DNA from: Silicimonas sp963779765
GTDB taxonomy: Bacteria > Pseudomonadota > Alphaproteobacteria > Rhodobacterales > Rhodobacteraceae
Reading direction: 5' to 3'
DNA: 64,000 nt
Assembly: GCA_963779765.1 (NCBI GenBank)
Contig: CAVZZP010000002.1
Location: 744,001-808,000 of the forward strand
A program made the translations under genes and the position numbers. Below are positions 1 to 9,305 of the stretch, one piece after another. The first letter of the stretch is position 1; each line of letters opens with the position of its first letter. The notes below the pieces were generated by a model that saw only the letters and a list, made by a program, of their open reading frames with translations, was not told the origin of the DNA and did no database searches.

Positions 1-2984
1 GAGCCGCGACAGGTCGGCAATGGACATCCATTCCCACCCTTGGGGCAGGCGCAAGCCGCACCTCTCCAGTTCCATCCGCGTCTCGATGGTCCCCAGACTG
101 TCGGTTCCGAGATCGGCGAGCGAGATGTCGCGACGCGTCACCTCGAGCCCCGAGATGCGGCCGTAAAGCGCGGCGATGGCGCATTCAGCCGCGCCCGTTG
201 GCGCCTCGCCTTCGCTTGGCGAAGCGACTGGTTGAAGGGCATGTTCTGCGAGCACCGCCCGGTCGATCTTGCCGTTCCGCGTCAGGGGAAGGCGGTCGAG
301 AACGTGAACACCCTCCGGTTCCATGTAGGTCGGCATCTGGCGCGCAAGGGCCGCGCGAACGGAAGGAACGACAGAGGCGTCCCGCGCCGCGACGAAGAGG
401 TGAAGCGCGGGCCGGTCGCCCACCACCAGGCATTCCGCCGCCTCGATGCCCGCTACCTGCATCGCCACGGCGGCGATCCCCGCGGGCTCGATCCGGTGAC
501 CGTTGATCTTGACCTGCGCGTCGGCGCGCCCGATCGCCGTGACACCGCGTCCGGGCAACCAGAACCCCAGGTCTCCGGTCCGATGCGACATCCCGTCGTC
601 CGTATCCAGAGACCGGGCGCCGACGACAGGATCGGGAAGGTCGATGACGATTTCGCCCGGCTCTCCGGGACCGACCGGCGCTCCGTCGGCATCGACGATC
701 CTGACGCCGGTCCAGGGCATGGGATGTCCGACGGGCACGCGCCGCGACTTCTCGCCGACCTCTGGCAACAAGGCGATCAGCGCTGCCTGTGGCGTCTCGG
801 TCGCTCCGTAGAGGTTCCACTGCCGGGCCTCGGGCGCGATCCCTCGCCAGTCCGCGACGAGGGAGGGCGGGAGGGTGTCGCCACCCCAGAAGACGGCGCG
901 GCATCCCTTCAGGGCGCCAGCGTCTCCCGACATGGACAGCAGCCGCGCTGTCGCAGGCGTGACGTGCAGGACGCTGACCCCGGCGGTCCGTGCCAGCGCC
1001 GCAAGAGCCTCGGGCCGTCCGATCTCCTCCTCGGAGGGAATGGTCACGCAGCCCCCGGTCGACAGGGGCAGCAAGATGTCCCGCATGATCGGGTCGTGCG
1101 AAAGCCCCGCGAGCATCAGCGTCACGGGCGCATCGAGCGCGAGTTCCCGGGCCTCCCACTCGACGAAGCGCAGCAGAGACCGCGCCCGGTGCAGGACGGC
1201 TTTCGGACGGCCCCGTCGTGCCCGACGTGAAAAGAGCATAGGCAGGGCGGTCGCCGGACGGCGGCACAGGCGGCGTGGGCGGCGGAGCCTCGTCCGCCTC
1301 GGGCGGCCGGACCAGGCTGATCTCGCCCGAGCCGTCGTCCCAGACACCCCCGGCCGGGATCATCGCGCTTGCGCCGAGCGATGCCAGCATCTCGCGGACG
1401 CGATCCTCCGGCAGGGCCGCGTCGATCAGGGCGAAGGTGCCACCTGCACGGGACACTCCCAGCATCGAGGCCACCATCTCAGGCGCGCGCGTCGCATGGA
1501 TGGCGACGGGACGGGCCAGATCGACATCACCCGCATGAAGACCCGACGCCACACGCTCGGCCTCGCGCTTAAGCCCGGCATAGGTGACCTGTGCGTCGGA
1601 CGTTCGAAGCGCAACCGCGTCGGGGACACGTGTCGCGGTCCTGTCGAACACCTCCCAAAGGCTTTCGGCTCCTTGCCACCCAGTATCCACCGGCGGAATG
1701 ACGACAGCGCCATCCTTCCGCGCAGCCGCGAGGATTTGTTCGCAGGTGGCCTCCGGGTCGCGCAGGGCCGCCCGGAACAGCCGGTCCTGAAGGTCCAGAA
1801 AAGCGACCGCACGATCCTGCGACAGGTGTTCCGCGTCGTAGAAGGCACGCGCGACGATCCCGTCCCCCTCCTCGGTCAGCACGAGGTTCAGGTCGTATTC
1901 CGTCCGACGGTCCAGGAACTCGCGCGGCCCGACCGTCAGATCGCCCGCCCGCATGGGTTTGGCCGAGGGAAACTTGTTGATGGAAACGAAGGGACCTTGC
2001 CCCCGTTCGAGCAAGGTCTCCATCAGCGGCGCGGCCTCGTTCGCGACCATCCGCCCGAAGCGACCTTTAAGATCCCGCCCATAGGCGGCGAAGGGCGTTC
2101 CCGGCTCGTGCGACAGATCGAGAGGCAGGGTGTTCGAGAAGGGCCCGACCACCCCAAGCGGCGCGTCGAGCGCCTGCCGGCCCTCGGTCTGGAACCAGGT
2201 AGATACGCGCGGCGTTCCGGTGAAGGCCGCAAGACCCAAGCCGTAGAGTGCGGTCAGGACACCGAACTTGGATGTGCCGCAGGCCGTCGCGAGTTGCTTC
2301 AGCTCCGCTCCGCCGGGCGTGAAGCTGCGCTCGACGAAATGTCCGAGGTGACTGCCGGCGTCGTCGAACAGAACACCGTCTTCGGGGATGCGGGCCGGAT
2401 CGGGAAAGCCTTCGACAAGCGCTTCGGCGTCTCCCGCTGAACCTCTGGACGCCCCGAAGGCATAGTAGGATCCCGACCTTTGCCAGTCTCTCGCCCGCCA
2501 GCGTCTTGAGCAGCTCCTCGTTCACTGTCCCGCGCGAGAACCCGTCGGTGATGGCGTGGTGCATCGCGACCGTGAAGCGCCAGTGGTCGTCACCCACGGC
2601 CACCAGAAGCCGGACCATCGACGCCGCGTCGCCCACGTCCACGTCGCGGAAGACAAGCGGCACGGCCCAGGTCCGAAAGTCCTCGAACCGTCCATTGCTG
2701 CGCGTCGTCTCGAATCCGAAGCTCGGAAGTGGGGCGATGCGACCCTCGATCTCCCCGTTTCGAAGTGTGAAGCTGGTCCGAAGGGCCTCGTGCCGCGCCA
2801 CCACCGCGGAGAAAGCGCGCTGGACGGCCCCCAGATCCACAGGTCCCTCGACCCTGTGGCCAAGGCCGATCATGTAGGACCCCGCCCCCGACAACTCGGC
2901 CGTGACATAGCGGCGCTGGTTCCGCGAAACGCGGATGCGACCGGCGGCGGCACGAGGCTCGACGGGACGGGTGTGGGTGTTCAT
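1..2984 (-). CDS. NRPS-like condensation-adenylation-carrier protein (3' end outside window; two frameshifts)
   Basis: The visible part carries a condensation domain, an adenylation domain and the start of a carrier domain, so it should activate an amino or carboxylic acid and join it to an acyl group; the product cannot be predicted. The condensation domain has HHAITDG (HHxxxDG catalytic motif) near residue 160. The adenylation domain has FTSGTTG, NLYGATE, HRTGDLG, GRADAQVKINGHRIE and LPLTRNGKID. The carrier motif LGTDSLGTIE has the serine that takes phosphopantetheine. The reading frame breaks twice, each by one extra G on the coding strand: near 2472-2474 and near 1211-1214, inside the adenylation TSGTTGxPK loop. 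Between and after the breaks the protein reads on cleanly. ATG at 2984 follows GGAG. The gene continues past base 1, so further modules or a release domain are unseen. Confidence 0.85.
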
Positions 2985-3166
2985 GGCTCCGGACCTTCTT
3001 CCGTAAGCCTAATGCGGCCAACTGACCGGATTTGTGACAGCATGACGATTAAGCGCGACAAGGAAGCTTACGTTGCGGCAATGCCACAGGCTTCGCGTCC
3101 TGTCACTTTCAAGGCGACCGCGCACGTGAAACCATCGGGACGAGACGTGAAAACGAGAAGACGCGC

Positions 3167-3829
3167 TCAGCTTAGATGCCGCTCGAAGAACTCCAGCGTG
3201 CTTCTGTGTGCGATCTGCGCAGCCTCCGCGACGTAGTCCGCCGGGCGCGCCTCGTTGGCGAAAGCGTGGCCCGCGCCCGCATAGACCTGCGTCTCCATCT
3301 CCGGCCAGAAGGCCTTCACCTCTGCCAGCATCTCGGGCGGGACATGGCTGTCCTCCGCTCCGAAATGCGCAAGGACCGGAACCCTCAAAGGTGCCGTCAT
3401 GTAGCTTGGCAACCGCGTGCCATAAAAGGCAGCCGCCGCGTCGACGTCCTCGCCCTGCGCCATTCGGATCGCCAGCCCGCCGCCCCAGCAGAAGCCCAGG
3501 GCGCCGACCTTGCCGCCGTTCGCCCTCAAGGCCGCACCTGCCGCCGCAGCGTCCATCAGAACTGCATCAAGCTCGCACGCCATCATCAGGTCGCGCCCGC
3601 GCGGAGCATCGCCGAAGGGAATGACGGCCGCCCTTTCCTGCCGGTCGAACAGCGCCGGTATCGCCACTTCATAGCCGTGGCCGGCATACATCCGGGCGAC
3701 ATTCTTCAACTGGTCGGTGACGCCGAAGATTTCCTGAAGCACGACGATCCCCGCCTTGCGCGCGCCCTGCGCAGGCTGGATCCAGCAATCAAGCTCGTGT
3801 CCGTCAGACGCGGTGATCCGTGTGAACAT
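3167..3829 (-). CDS. dienelactone hydrolase family protein
   Basis: A 220-residue alpha/beta hydrolase of the dienelactone hydrolase family, probably cytoplasmic. The family hydrolyses lactone or ester bonds with a Cys-Asp-His triad, and all three positions can be seen: the nucleophile in GFCWGG (about residue 121), Asp in FGAEDSHV and His in AGAGHAF. The early QEIFGVTDQ segment is also typical. The frame stays open upstream, but ATG at 3829 is preferred because AGGAGGG lies 8-9 bases before it and the family begins with this residue pattern. It is flanked by short gaps and is not clearly in an operon. Its substrate is unknown; many relatives are general carboxylesterases rather than chlorocatechol-pathway enzymes. 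Confidence 0.88.
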   Translation of the reverse strand: MFTRITASDGHELDCWIQPAQGARKAGIVVLQEIFGVTDQLKNVARMYAGHGYEVAIPALFDRQERAAVIPFGDAPRGRDLMMACELDAVLMDAAAAGAALRANGGKVGALGFCWGGGLAIRMAQGEDVDAAAAFYGTRLPSYMTAPLRVPVLAHFGAEDSHVPPEMLAEVKAFWPEMETQVYAGAGHAFANEARPADYVAEAAQIAHRSTLEFFERHLS

Positions 3830-3869
3830 AGAATGGCCCTCCTGCATTGTCCGCACAGACCCTAGCCGG

Positions 3870-4925
3870 TCAAACCGGCACGCGCACCATGTGGTTGTCC
3901 CAGGCGCGATCCGCCTTCGACAGCGGCGCAAGCCCCGAGGCGTCGAGCGTCAGAAGGCCTCCCAGCCCGTCGCTCAGCACCATGCCCCCGTCGTTCGGCG
4001 CCACGCCACAGACGTCCGTGCGATCGTGCGAGTCGAGGAAAGCGCCGTCGAGGTCGAAGCGGTGGACCAGCCCGCCCTTGGGCGAGGTGATCGCGACCAG
4101 CCCCTCCGCGATGGCCACGCTGCCCGCATAGCCCTGCATCAGCATGTGCTCGGCAAGGCCGGCGCGCGCCAGAACCGGCGTCCGGCCCCGGCGGTGCAGC
4201 CCGAGAAGAGGGACGGGATCCGCCGCCTCGCCTTCCCACTGCATCGCGAAGGCGACCGTGCCATCCTGATGCGCCAGGTGTCGGATCGACAGGCGGTTCA
4301 GGTCGGCTGCAAGCTCGACCGTCTCCTCCACCCCTCCCCCGACGGTCGCGTAGGAAAGGTTGGGCCGCATCGTGTCGAGGTTCAGCTTTTCGCGACCATC
4401 CGTCAGGATGCCGCCGTTCGCTATGACCAGCACGTCACCGGGCAAGGTGAGGATATCGTGTGGCCCGACCCCGCCCGAGGCGATTTCGCCGATCCGGCGA
4501 TAACCCTCGGCGCGCGACCACAGCCCCAGCCGCCCCTCGCCCGTGGCGATGTCGTTTTCCGTGGTCGCCAGCACTCGACCGCCCTCCACGAAGGTGCCGT
4601 GACCGTAGAAGTGTCGACCCTCCGGCGCGTCCAGCCGGTGGAGGACCGTGCCCAGAGAGCAGTCGATGACAAGCGCGAAGGTGCCGGGCCGCCGCGCGAA
4701 AGCGACGGCCTCGGGTGCCGTGGGATGCGCCGCAGCGGCGTGTCCCCGGTCTGGCAGCGGAATGCGGAACAGGTCGCTGCCGTCCCGGGCGATGCCGAAC
4801 AGGGCATAGGTTCCGTCAGGCTCCCGCGCCGCCGCCAGCCAGGCCGGGTTGCCCGCCGCCGCCCATCCGAGGGCCGGAAGACTTCCCGCCGCGAGAAGGG
4901 CGCCCATGAAGCCGCGGCGTCTCAT
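3870..4925 (-). CDS. DUF1513 family periplasmic protein of an iron-associated operon
   Basis: A 351-residue exported protein of the DUF1513 family. The N-terminus MRRRGFMGALLAAGSLPA is a twin-arginine-like signal peptide and is followed by repeats suggesting a beta-propeller (for example VDGVxx-like HRFDLDGAFL and GVAPNDGGMVLSDG). Its start overlaps the stop of the imelysin gene upstream, so the two are probably translated together. I chose ATG 4925 because GGAG precedes it and the signal peptide then begins correctly; ATG 4937 in the same frame is possible. It is the last gene of a run containing two imelysins and a di-haem DUF1111 protein, an arrangement known for iron-regulated periplasmic systems. 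The family's biochemical role is not established. Confidence 0.85.
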   Translation of the reverse strand: MRRRGFMGALLAAGSLPALGWAAAGNPAWLAAAREPDGTYALFGIARDGSDLFRIPLPDRGHAAAAHPTAPEAVAFARRPGTFALVIDCSLGTVLHRLDAPEGRHFYGHGTFVEGGRVLATTENDIATGEGRLGLWSRAEGYRRIGEIASGGVGPHDILTLPGDVLVIANGGILTDGREKLNLDTMRPNLSYATVGGGVEETVELAADLNRLSIRHLAHQDGTVAFAMQWEGEAADPVPLLGLHRRGRTPVLARAGLAEHMLMQGYAGSVAIAEGLVAITSPKGGLVHRFDLDGAFLDSHDRTDVCGVAPNDGGMVLSDGLGGLLTLDASGLAPLSKADRAWDNHMVRVPV

Positions 4926-4926
4926 G

Positions 4927-5901
4927 TCAGTCTCCATCCTGCGAGTTGAAGCCCTGCGACACCCCGAGCGCTCCGCCGATCTCGGTTGCGGCCGCCATCT
5001 GGACCTGCGCGATCTCCTGCTGAAGCGCCTCTAGCCGGAACCGTTTGCCCGGATCGGCCACACCGGCAAAGACCGGGTCATCCAGAGCCTCGGCCGACGC
5101 AATCGCACGCGCGAAGGCCGCGTCCGTGTCCGGCGCCTCGGCAAGCTCCGTCGCAAGACCGCGCAACGCCTGAAGCGACAGCACGACGTTTCGTTGAGAC
5201 CGACCCGAGCGCCAGGCCTCGGCACGCGTGGGGCGCGGCCTTTCAAACGTTCCCATGGGCCGACCCAGCCGCTGATCCTTGGTGAACTCGAGCCCGGTCA
5301 TCAGCGCCGTGTAAAGCTCACGCGTTGCCTCGGCCTCGCTCAGGTAGGCCGCGTTTCCCGGCTCGCCTGCCGTGCGAAGCGTCTGCGCGTAATCCTCCCA
5401 AGCCACAGCCAGCTCCTGCCCCGTCCGCGCAAGATCGCGCGACAGGGCGGTCGCGAGGCGACAGGCATAATCCTCGGCACCGTATGCATCGCCGTAGAGC
5501 ACCGTCTCGAGCGCAAGGAGCCCGCGTCCCGCGACCGACACCTGCGAGAAGGCCTCGGGATCGTCGACGATGGGATCCGCCCCCGCCACGAGCGCGGCGA
5601 CAGCCTTCGGCACCATGCCGCGAGCGTCCGGCCAGAAGGCGATCGAGAGACCGCGCCCCGCCTCCTCGAGCGGCCCGAACTGAAGGTGAGCGACGCCCAT
5701 CCAGGCATCGAAAGCCGACTGGTAGGCTGGCTTCAGAGCCTCTGCCGTGCAGTCGGCCTCGGCCGCCGCCCGAAGCGCCGCCGTCTCGGCCTCGAATGCC
5801 GCAATGGCTGGAAGAATGTGGCCGTCCACGGCCTCTTCCACCCCGGCGTGTCCCGCAAGAGGGGCGAGGGCCAGGGCAAGGGTCAGGACAAGTCCGCGCA
5901 T
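4927..5901 (-). CDS. imelysin family protein, short form lacking the GxHxxE histidine
   Basis: A 324-residue secreted protein of the imelysin (IrpA-like) superfamily, with signal peptide MRGLVLTLALALAPLAGHA. Members are periplasmic or surface helical-bundle proteins linked to iron uptake. The canonical imelysin motif GxHxxE is degenerate here: the equivalent stretch reads GRGLLALETVLYGD, with Leu where the conserved His would be, while the second imelysin in this operon keeps it. The start overlaps the upstream DUF1111 stop as TGATG, indicating translational coupling. A longer open frame runs further upstream, but it lies inside the DUF1111 gene and was rejected. It probably acts with the DUF1111 and DUF1513 proteins in the periplasm. 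Confidence 0.85.
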   Translation of the reverse strand: MRGLVLTLALALAPLAGHAGVEEAVDGHILPAIAAFEAETAALRAAAEADCTAEALKPAYQSAFDAWMGVAHLQFGPLEEAGRGLSIAFWPDARGMVPKAVAALVAGADPIVDDPEAFSQVSVAGRGLLALETVLYGDAYGAEDYACRLATALSRDLARTGQELAVAWEDYAQTLRTAGEPGNAAYLSEAEATRELYTALMTGLEFTKDQRLGRPMGTFERPRPTRAEAWRSGRSQRNVVLSLQALRGLATELAEAPDTDAAFARAIASAEALDDPVFAGVADPGKRFRLEALQQEIAQVQMAAATEIGGALGVSQGFNSQDGD

Positions 5902-7445
5902 CAGAGTGACTCCAGGAACCGGATCAGCGCCGCCCGATCTTCCGGCGGCATGGACACGACGGCCTCGCGCTGCGCCTCGGCCTCTCCGCCATGCCACAGC
6001 ACGGCTTCGAGAAGCGACCGCGCGCGCCCGTCATGAAGGAAGTACGTGTGGCCGTTCACCTGTTCGGTCAAGCCGATGCCCCAAAGGGGAGGCGTCCGCC
6101 ACTCCTGCCCCGTCGCCACGCCCTCGGGCCGGTCGTCGGAAAGACCCTCGCCCATATCGTGCAGAAGCATGTCGCTGTAGGGCCAGATCAACTGGAAGCT
6201 CTGCGGCTCGCGATCCGGCAGCCGATGCGTGACGAACTTCGGAACGTGACACGACGCGCAGCCGGTATCGTAGAAGACCTCCTTGCCGCGCAGGACTTGC
6301 GGATCGTCGATGTCGCGGCGTGCGGGCACGCCCAAGTTCCGGCTGTAGAAGGTGACGAGGTCCAGACCCTCGGCATCGATCTCGGTCCCACGCGCGTCGC
6401 CGTCGCCGTGGGGCGCGCCGAGGCAGGTCTCCTGCGCCTCGGTGCAGTCCCCGCCGCCGCTGTCGAACATCGGGTTCGAGATGCCGATGTCGCCCAGGAA
6501 CGCACTCGCGCCCTGCTGCTCGATGGTCGGGTTGCCCGCCTTCCAGCCGAAGCGGCCCAGCATCGGCGCCTCGTGCGCGGCGGACCAGACGATCTGCGCT
6601 CTCCCCGAGATTCCGTCGCCGTCCGCGTCGTCCGGGTCCGCGTGAATCAGGATGTCGGCGGCAGGCACGGCCTCGAGAAGGCCCAGCCCGATCATCTGGG
6701 GCGCCACGCGCGGCGAGAGCTGAACCTCGGGCGACAGGTCGCCATAGCCGAGCCCATCTACGCCATAGGTCGGTTGCCGCAGGGTGGCCGTTTCGCCGCC
6801 GGACAGCGCGACCTCGACCTCCTCGTAGTCCACCGTCATCTGTCCCTCGGCTGCATGTCCGGGTATGGCAAGGTCCTGAAGTTGGCCGCCATAGGTCGGT
6901 TCCGGTCGCGTGCGGGGCGTGTCTATGCCGATCGAGGCGAGGTAGGTCTCGATCTCGTCCATCGGAGCATTGCCGGCCGGCACCGACAGCCGCAGGAACA
7001 TCGAGATGCGGTTGTCCTCCGGTCCTTCCGGCGGATGCCCGCGCCCGTCCTTCAGGTGGCACATCTGGCACGACCGCGCGTTATAGACCGGCCCCAGCCC
7101 GTCCGACGCCAGCGTGGACGATGGCGAGGACACCCACAGCTTGCGGAAAAGCCCGTTGCCGACCTTGAAGGTCAATTCGCCCTCGAAGCCGATATTGCCC
7201 GAGGGCAGCGAGAAGGCGTCGGCGTCGTCGCGGGCGCGCACCGTCGCGGCACCGGCCGGCTTGGCCTCGAATGCCTCGGGCTGGGAGAAGTCGCTTGCAG
7301 GCGCCGTCACACCCGCGATGCGCTTGGCCTCGTCCTCGGTGCGGGTCTCCGGCGTCAGGTGCAGGTCCCGCAAAGCGGCGATGTCCGCAGCCGGACCGGC
7401 GGCGGCGGTAAGCACCAGGGCAAGGGTTGCGAGAAACGTGCGCAT
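5901..7445 (-). CDS. di-haem oxidoreductase (DUF1111) of the imelysin operon
   Basis: A 514-residue exported c-type cytochrome of the DUF1111 (di-haem oxidoreductase, putative peroxidase) family. A signal peptide (MRTFLATLALVLTAAAG) is followed by two haem c attachment motifs: CQMCH near residue 123 and CASCH near residue 400. The sequence between them is rich in Asp and Gly, with DADGDGISG suggesting a calcium site. DUF1111 proteins are commonly encoded between imelysins, and periplasmic redox handling of iron or a chelate is the usual inference; it is not proven. The gene is third in the operon, 45 bases after the larger imelysin gene, and overlaps the short imelysin start by one base. Confidence 0.9.
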   Translation of the reverse strand: MRTFLATLALVLTAAAGPAADIAALRDLHLTPETRTEDEAKRIAGVTAPASDFSQPEAFEAKPAGAATVRARDDADAFSLPSGNIGFEGELTFKVGNGLFRKLWVSSPSSTLASDGLGPVYNARSCQMCHLKDGRGHPPEGPEDNRISMFLRLSVPAGNAPMDEIETYLASIGIDTPRTRPEPTYGGQLQDLAIPGHAAEGQMTVDYEEVEVALSGGETATLRQPTYGVDGLGYGDLSPEVQLSPRVAPQMIGLGLLEAVPAADILIHADPDDADGDGISGRAQIVWSAAHEAPMLGRFGWKAGNPTIEQQGASAFLGDIGISNPMFDSGGGDCTEAQETCLGAPHGDGDARGTEIDAEGLDLVTFYSRNLGVPARRDIDDPQVLRGKEVFYDTGCASCHVPKFVTHRLPDREPQSFQLIWPYSDMLLHDMGEGLSDDRPEGVATGQEWRTPPLWGIGLTEQVNGHTYFLHDGRARSLLEAVLWHGGEAEAQREAVVSMPPEDRAALIRFLESL

Positions 7446-7490
7446 GATACCGACATTCGGGCGGCAGCATGACCGCCGCCCGGCGAACTC

Positions 7491-8750
7491 CTACTGGAAC
7501 ACGGCGTTCGGGTTGTCGAGGCTGTCCGACCCTTCGAACCCGATGCCGTCGAGGCCAAGAGCCGTCACCGCACGCTCGATGTCCGAGGTCTGCGCCACAA
7601 GGGCATCGACCGCACCCATGATCAGCGCCTCGCCCGCCTCGTTCCCGCGCTCGAGCATCCGGTCATAGGCAAACCCGGCTTCCGCCGCCGTCTTGATCCG
7701 TCCGAGCCGCGCCATCGTGTGGTCCAGCGCATCCGTCAACGCCACGTCCACCGCCGGGTCGGCCTCGGCCACCAGCGACGACAGGCTCTCGCCCGTGACG
7801 AGGCTGCCGTCCGCGCGAACGTATTCGCCGAGGTACACGTTCCGGATGCCCAGGCCATCGTAATAGTGGCTGTTGTGCGTGTTGTCCGAGAAGCAGTCGT
7901 GCTCCTCCTCGGGGTCGTTCAGAAGCACGCCCAGCTTCATCCGCTCGCCCGCCTGCTCGCCGTAGGAGAGCGAGCCCATTCCGGTCAGGATCGCCGCAAC
8001 GCCCGCGTCCTCGTCGGCAAGAAGCGTCTCGCGCGCTTCGCCGCCGTCGGTCCATTGTTCTGCCATCCAGGCCAGATCGGACACCAGAAGCTCGGTCGCC
8101 GCCTTCAGGTAGTCGCCCCGCCGATCGCAGTTGCCGTTGGTGCAGGCGTCACCTTCCGCGAAGTCGGTCCAGGGCCGCGCTCCAGCGCCTGCCCCGGTGC
8201 CGTTCAGATCCTGGCCCCAGAGCAGGAACTCGATCGCGTGGTACCCGGTGGCGACATTCGCCTCGACGGCGTCGGCCTCGTGCAGCGTGTCCGACAGAAG
8301 CTCCGGCGTGATCTCGGTCGCGTCCACCTCGGCGCCGGACAGGGTGAAGGTCGGGCTCGCCACCACGTTCAGCACGGCATACTCGTTCTCGTCCGTCGCG
8401 CCGCCATAGGCCGCATCGACATAGTCGATCAAACCTTCATCCAGCGGCCAAGCGTTCACCTTGCCCTCCCAGTCGTCGACGATGGCGTTCCCGAACCGGA
8501 ACACCTCGGTCTGCTGATATGGCACCCGCGCCGCGCGCCATGCATCCTTCGCGGCCTCCAGCGCCTCCGCCGAGGGTGTCGCGATCAGCGTGTCGACGGC
8601 CGTCTCCAGGGCCTCGGCGGTGATGCGGCTGTCCTCGTAGGCGGCAGCCGCGATGTCGGCATAGGTGCCGAGAACGTCAGCCTTGCCAGCCAGCGCGGGG
8701 CTCGCGAAGGCGGTGGCCGCAATTGCAGCGGTAGAAAGCAGTCGGGTCAT
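7491..8750 (-). CDS. imelysin family protein (IrpA-like), iron-regulated
   Basis: A 419-residue periplasmic or surface protein with signal peptide MTRLLSTAAIAATAFASPALA. It has the full imelysin signature: GYHAIEFLLWGQD (GxHxxE) near residue 168, the N-terminal repeat segment DAWRAARVPYQQTE, and FSDNTHNSHYYDGLGIRN in the second half. The length matches IrpA-type imelysins (about 400 residues). The family is induced by low iron in several bacteria and thought to bind iron or an iron complex; peptidase activity has been claimed for some relatives but the sequence here does not settle it. It follows the small gene at 8763-9236 by 12 bases and is probably co-transcribed with the DUF1111, short imelysin and DUF1513 genes. 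Confidence 0.92.
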   Translation of the reverse strand: MTRLLSTAAIAATAFASPALAGKADVLGTYADIAAAAYEDSRITAEALETAVDTLIATPSAEALEAAKDAWRAARVPYQQTEVFRFGNAIVDDWEGKVNAWPLDEGLIDYVDAAYGGATDENEYAVLNVVASPTFTLSGAEVDATEITPELLSDTLHEADAVEANVATGYHAIEFLLWGQDLNGTGAGAGARPWTDFAEGDACTNGNCDRRGDYLKAATELLVSDLAWMAEQWTDGGEARETLLADEDAGVAAILTGMGSLSYGEQAGERMKLGVLLNDPEEEHDCFSDNTHNSHYYDGLGIRNVYLGEYVRADGSLVTGESLSSLVAEADPAVDVALTDALDHTMARLGRIKTAAEAGFAYDRMLERGNEAGEALIMGAVDALVAQTSDIERAVTALGLDGIGFEGSDSLDNPNAVFQ

Positions 8751-8762
8751 GAGGTCGTCCTT

Positions 8763-9236
8763 CTAGTGCAGGGTCTTCAGGCGCAGCCGCGCCGGTTCAC
8801 GCGTCTTCGCGAGGGCGAAGCGCCGCAGGGACATGCCGACATCGCGGGCGAGGTCGGCGAGGATCGGGGCAAGGTCGACGCGGACCAGAAGGACGGCTAT
8901 CAGCATGGCGTCCTCCTCGGCGGGTTCCGCCGCGGCCGAGATGAAGGTGGCGAAGCACGCCTCGTCGGCGCCGAGGCAGCCGCAGAGAACGTCATGCCGC
9001 ATCAGGGGACGGCGTCCATGTCGGGCGCAGAGGTCGAACAGCGCCTCGAACGCCAGCGCCGTCGCCAGACCGGCCTTTTCTCCCAGAGCTCCGACAAGTT
9101 CACGCACAGCGGCGTCGCGTCCCTCTTGGCCATCGGCCCAGAGCCGCAGGAAGTGCACGGCCGCAGCCTCGACCGCACCCAGGTCGCCCATGTGTCCGAC
9201 GGGCGTTCCGCCGCGAGGATGATCTTGAACGGTCAT
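8763..9236 (-). CDS. conserved hypothetical protein, first gene of the imelysin operon
   Basis: A 157-residue protein without signal peptide or membrane segment, so probably cytoplasmic. I do not recognise a named domain. Visible features are a helical N-terminal half, a CGCLGADEACF cluster with three cysteines near the middle, and a basic, leucine-rich C-terminus. ATG 9236 is chosen because AAGGAG lies 9 bases upstream; the frame remains open to 9287 but would then overlap the putative operator. It heads a run of five same-strand genes with gaps of 45 bases or less, so it is likely part of the iron operon. The cysteines could bind metal or a cluster, which is conjecture. Confidence 0.7.
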   Translation of the reverse strand: MTVQDHPRGGTPVGHMGDLGAVEAAAVHFLRLWADGQEGRDAAVRELVGALGEKAGLATALAFEALFDLCARHGRRPLMRHDVLCGCLGADEACFATFISAAAEPAEEDAMLIAVLLVRVDLAPILADLARDVGMSLRRFALAKTREPARLRLKTLH

Positions 9237-9290
9237 GTCGGCCTGCTCCTTCCGGGCAAACCTGACAAAAAGACTCGGGGCCGTCAATCC

Positions 9291-9305
9291 TGATTAAATT
9301 GGTCA
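9291..9305 (-). promoter_or_regulatory. candidate iron-responsive operator (TGA-N9-TCA) upstream of the imelysin operon
   Basis: TGATTAAATTGGTCA fits the TGA-N9-TCA pattern described for RirA-type iron-responsive operators of alphaproteobacteria. It lies 55 bases before the first gene of the imelysin operon, in one of the few AT-rich patches nearby, and overlaps the stop codon of the histidine kinase gene. A TTGACG -35-like hexamer sits just downstream at 9282-9287. The spacing pattern is loose enough to arise by chance, so context carries most of the weight. Confidence 0.4.

Noticed and set aside
875..2440. Long plus-strand frame across the NRPS gene
   Set aside because: In GC-rich DNA such shadow frames are common. 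The minus strand carries clear NRPS motifs and this frame has none.
7719..9293. Long plus-strand frame across the imelysin operon
   Set aside because: It is antisense to well-supported genes with signal peptides and family motifs, and its own sequence shows no domain.
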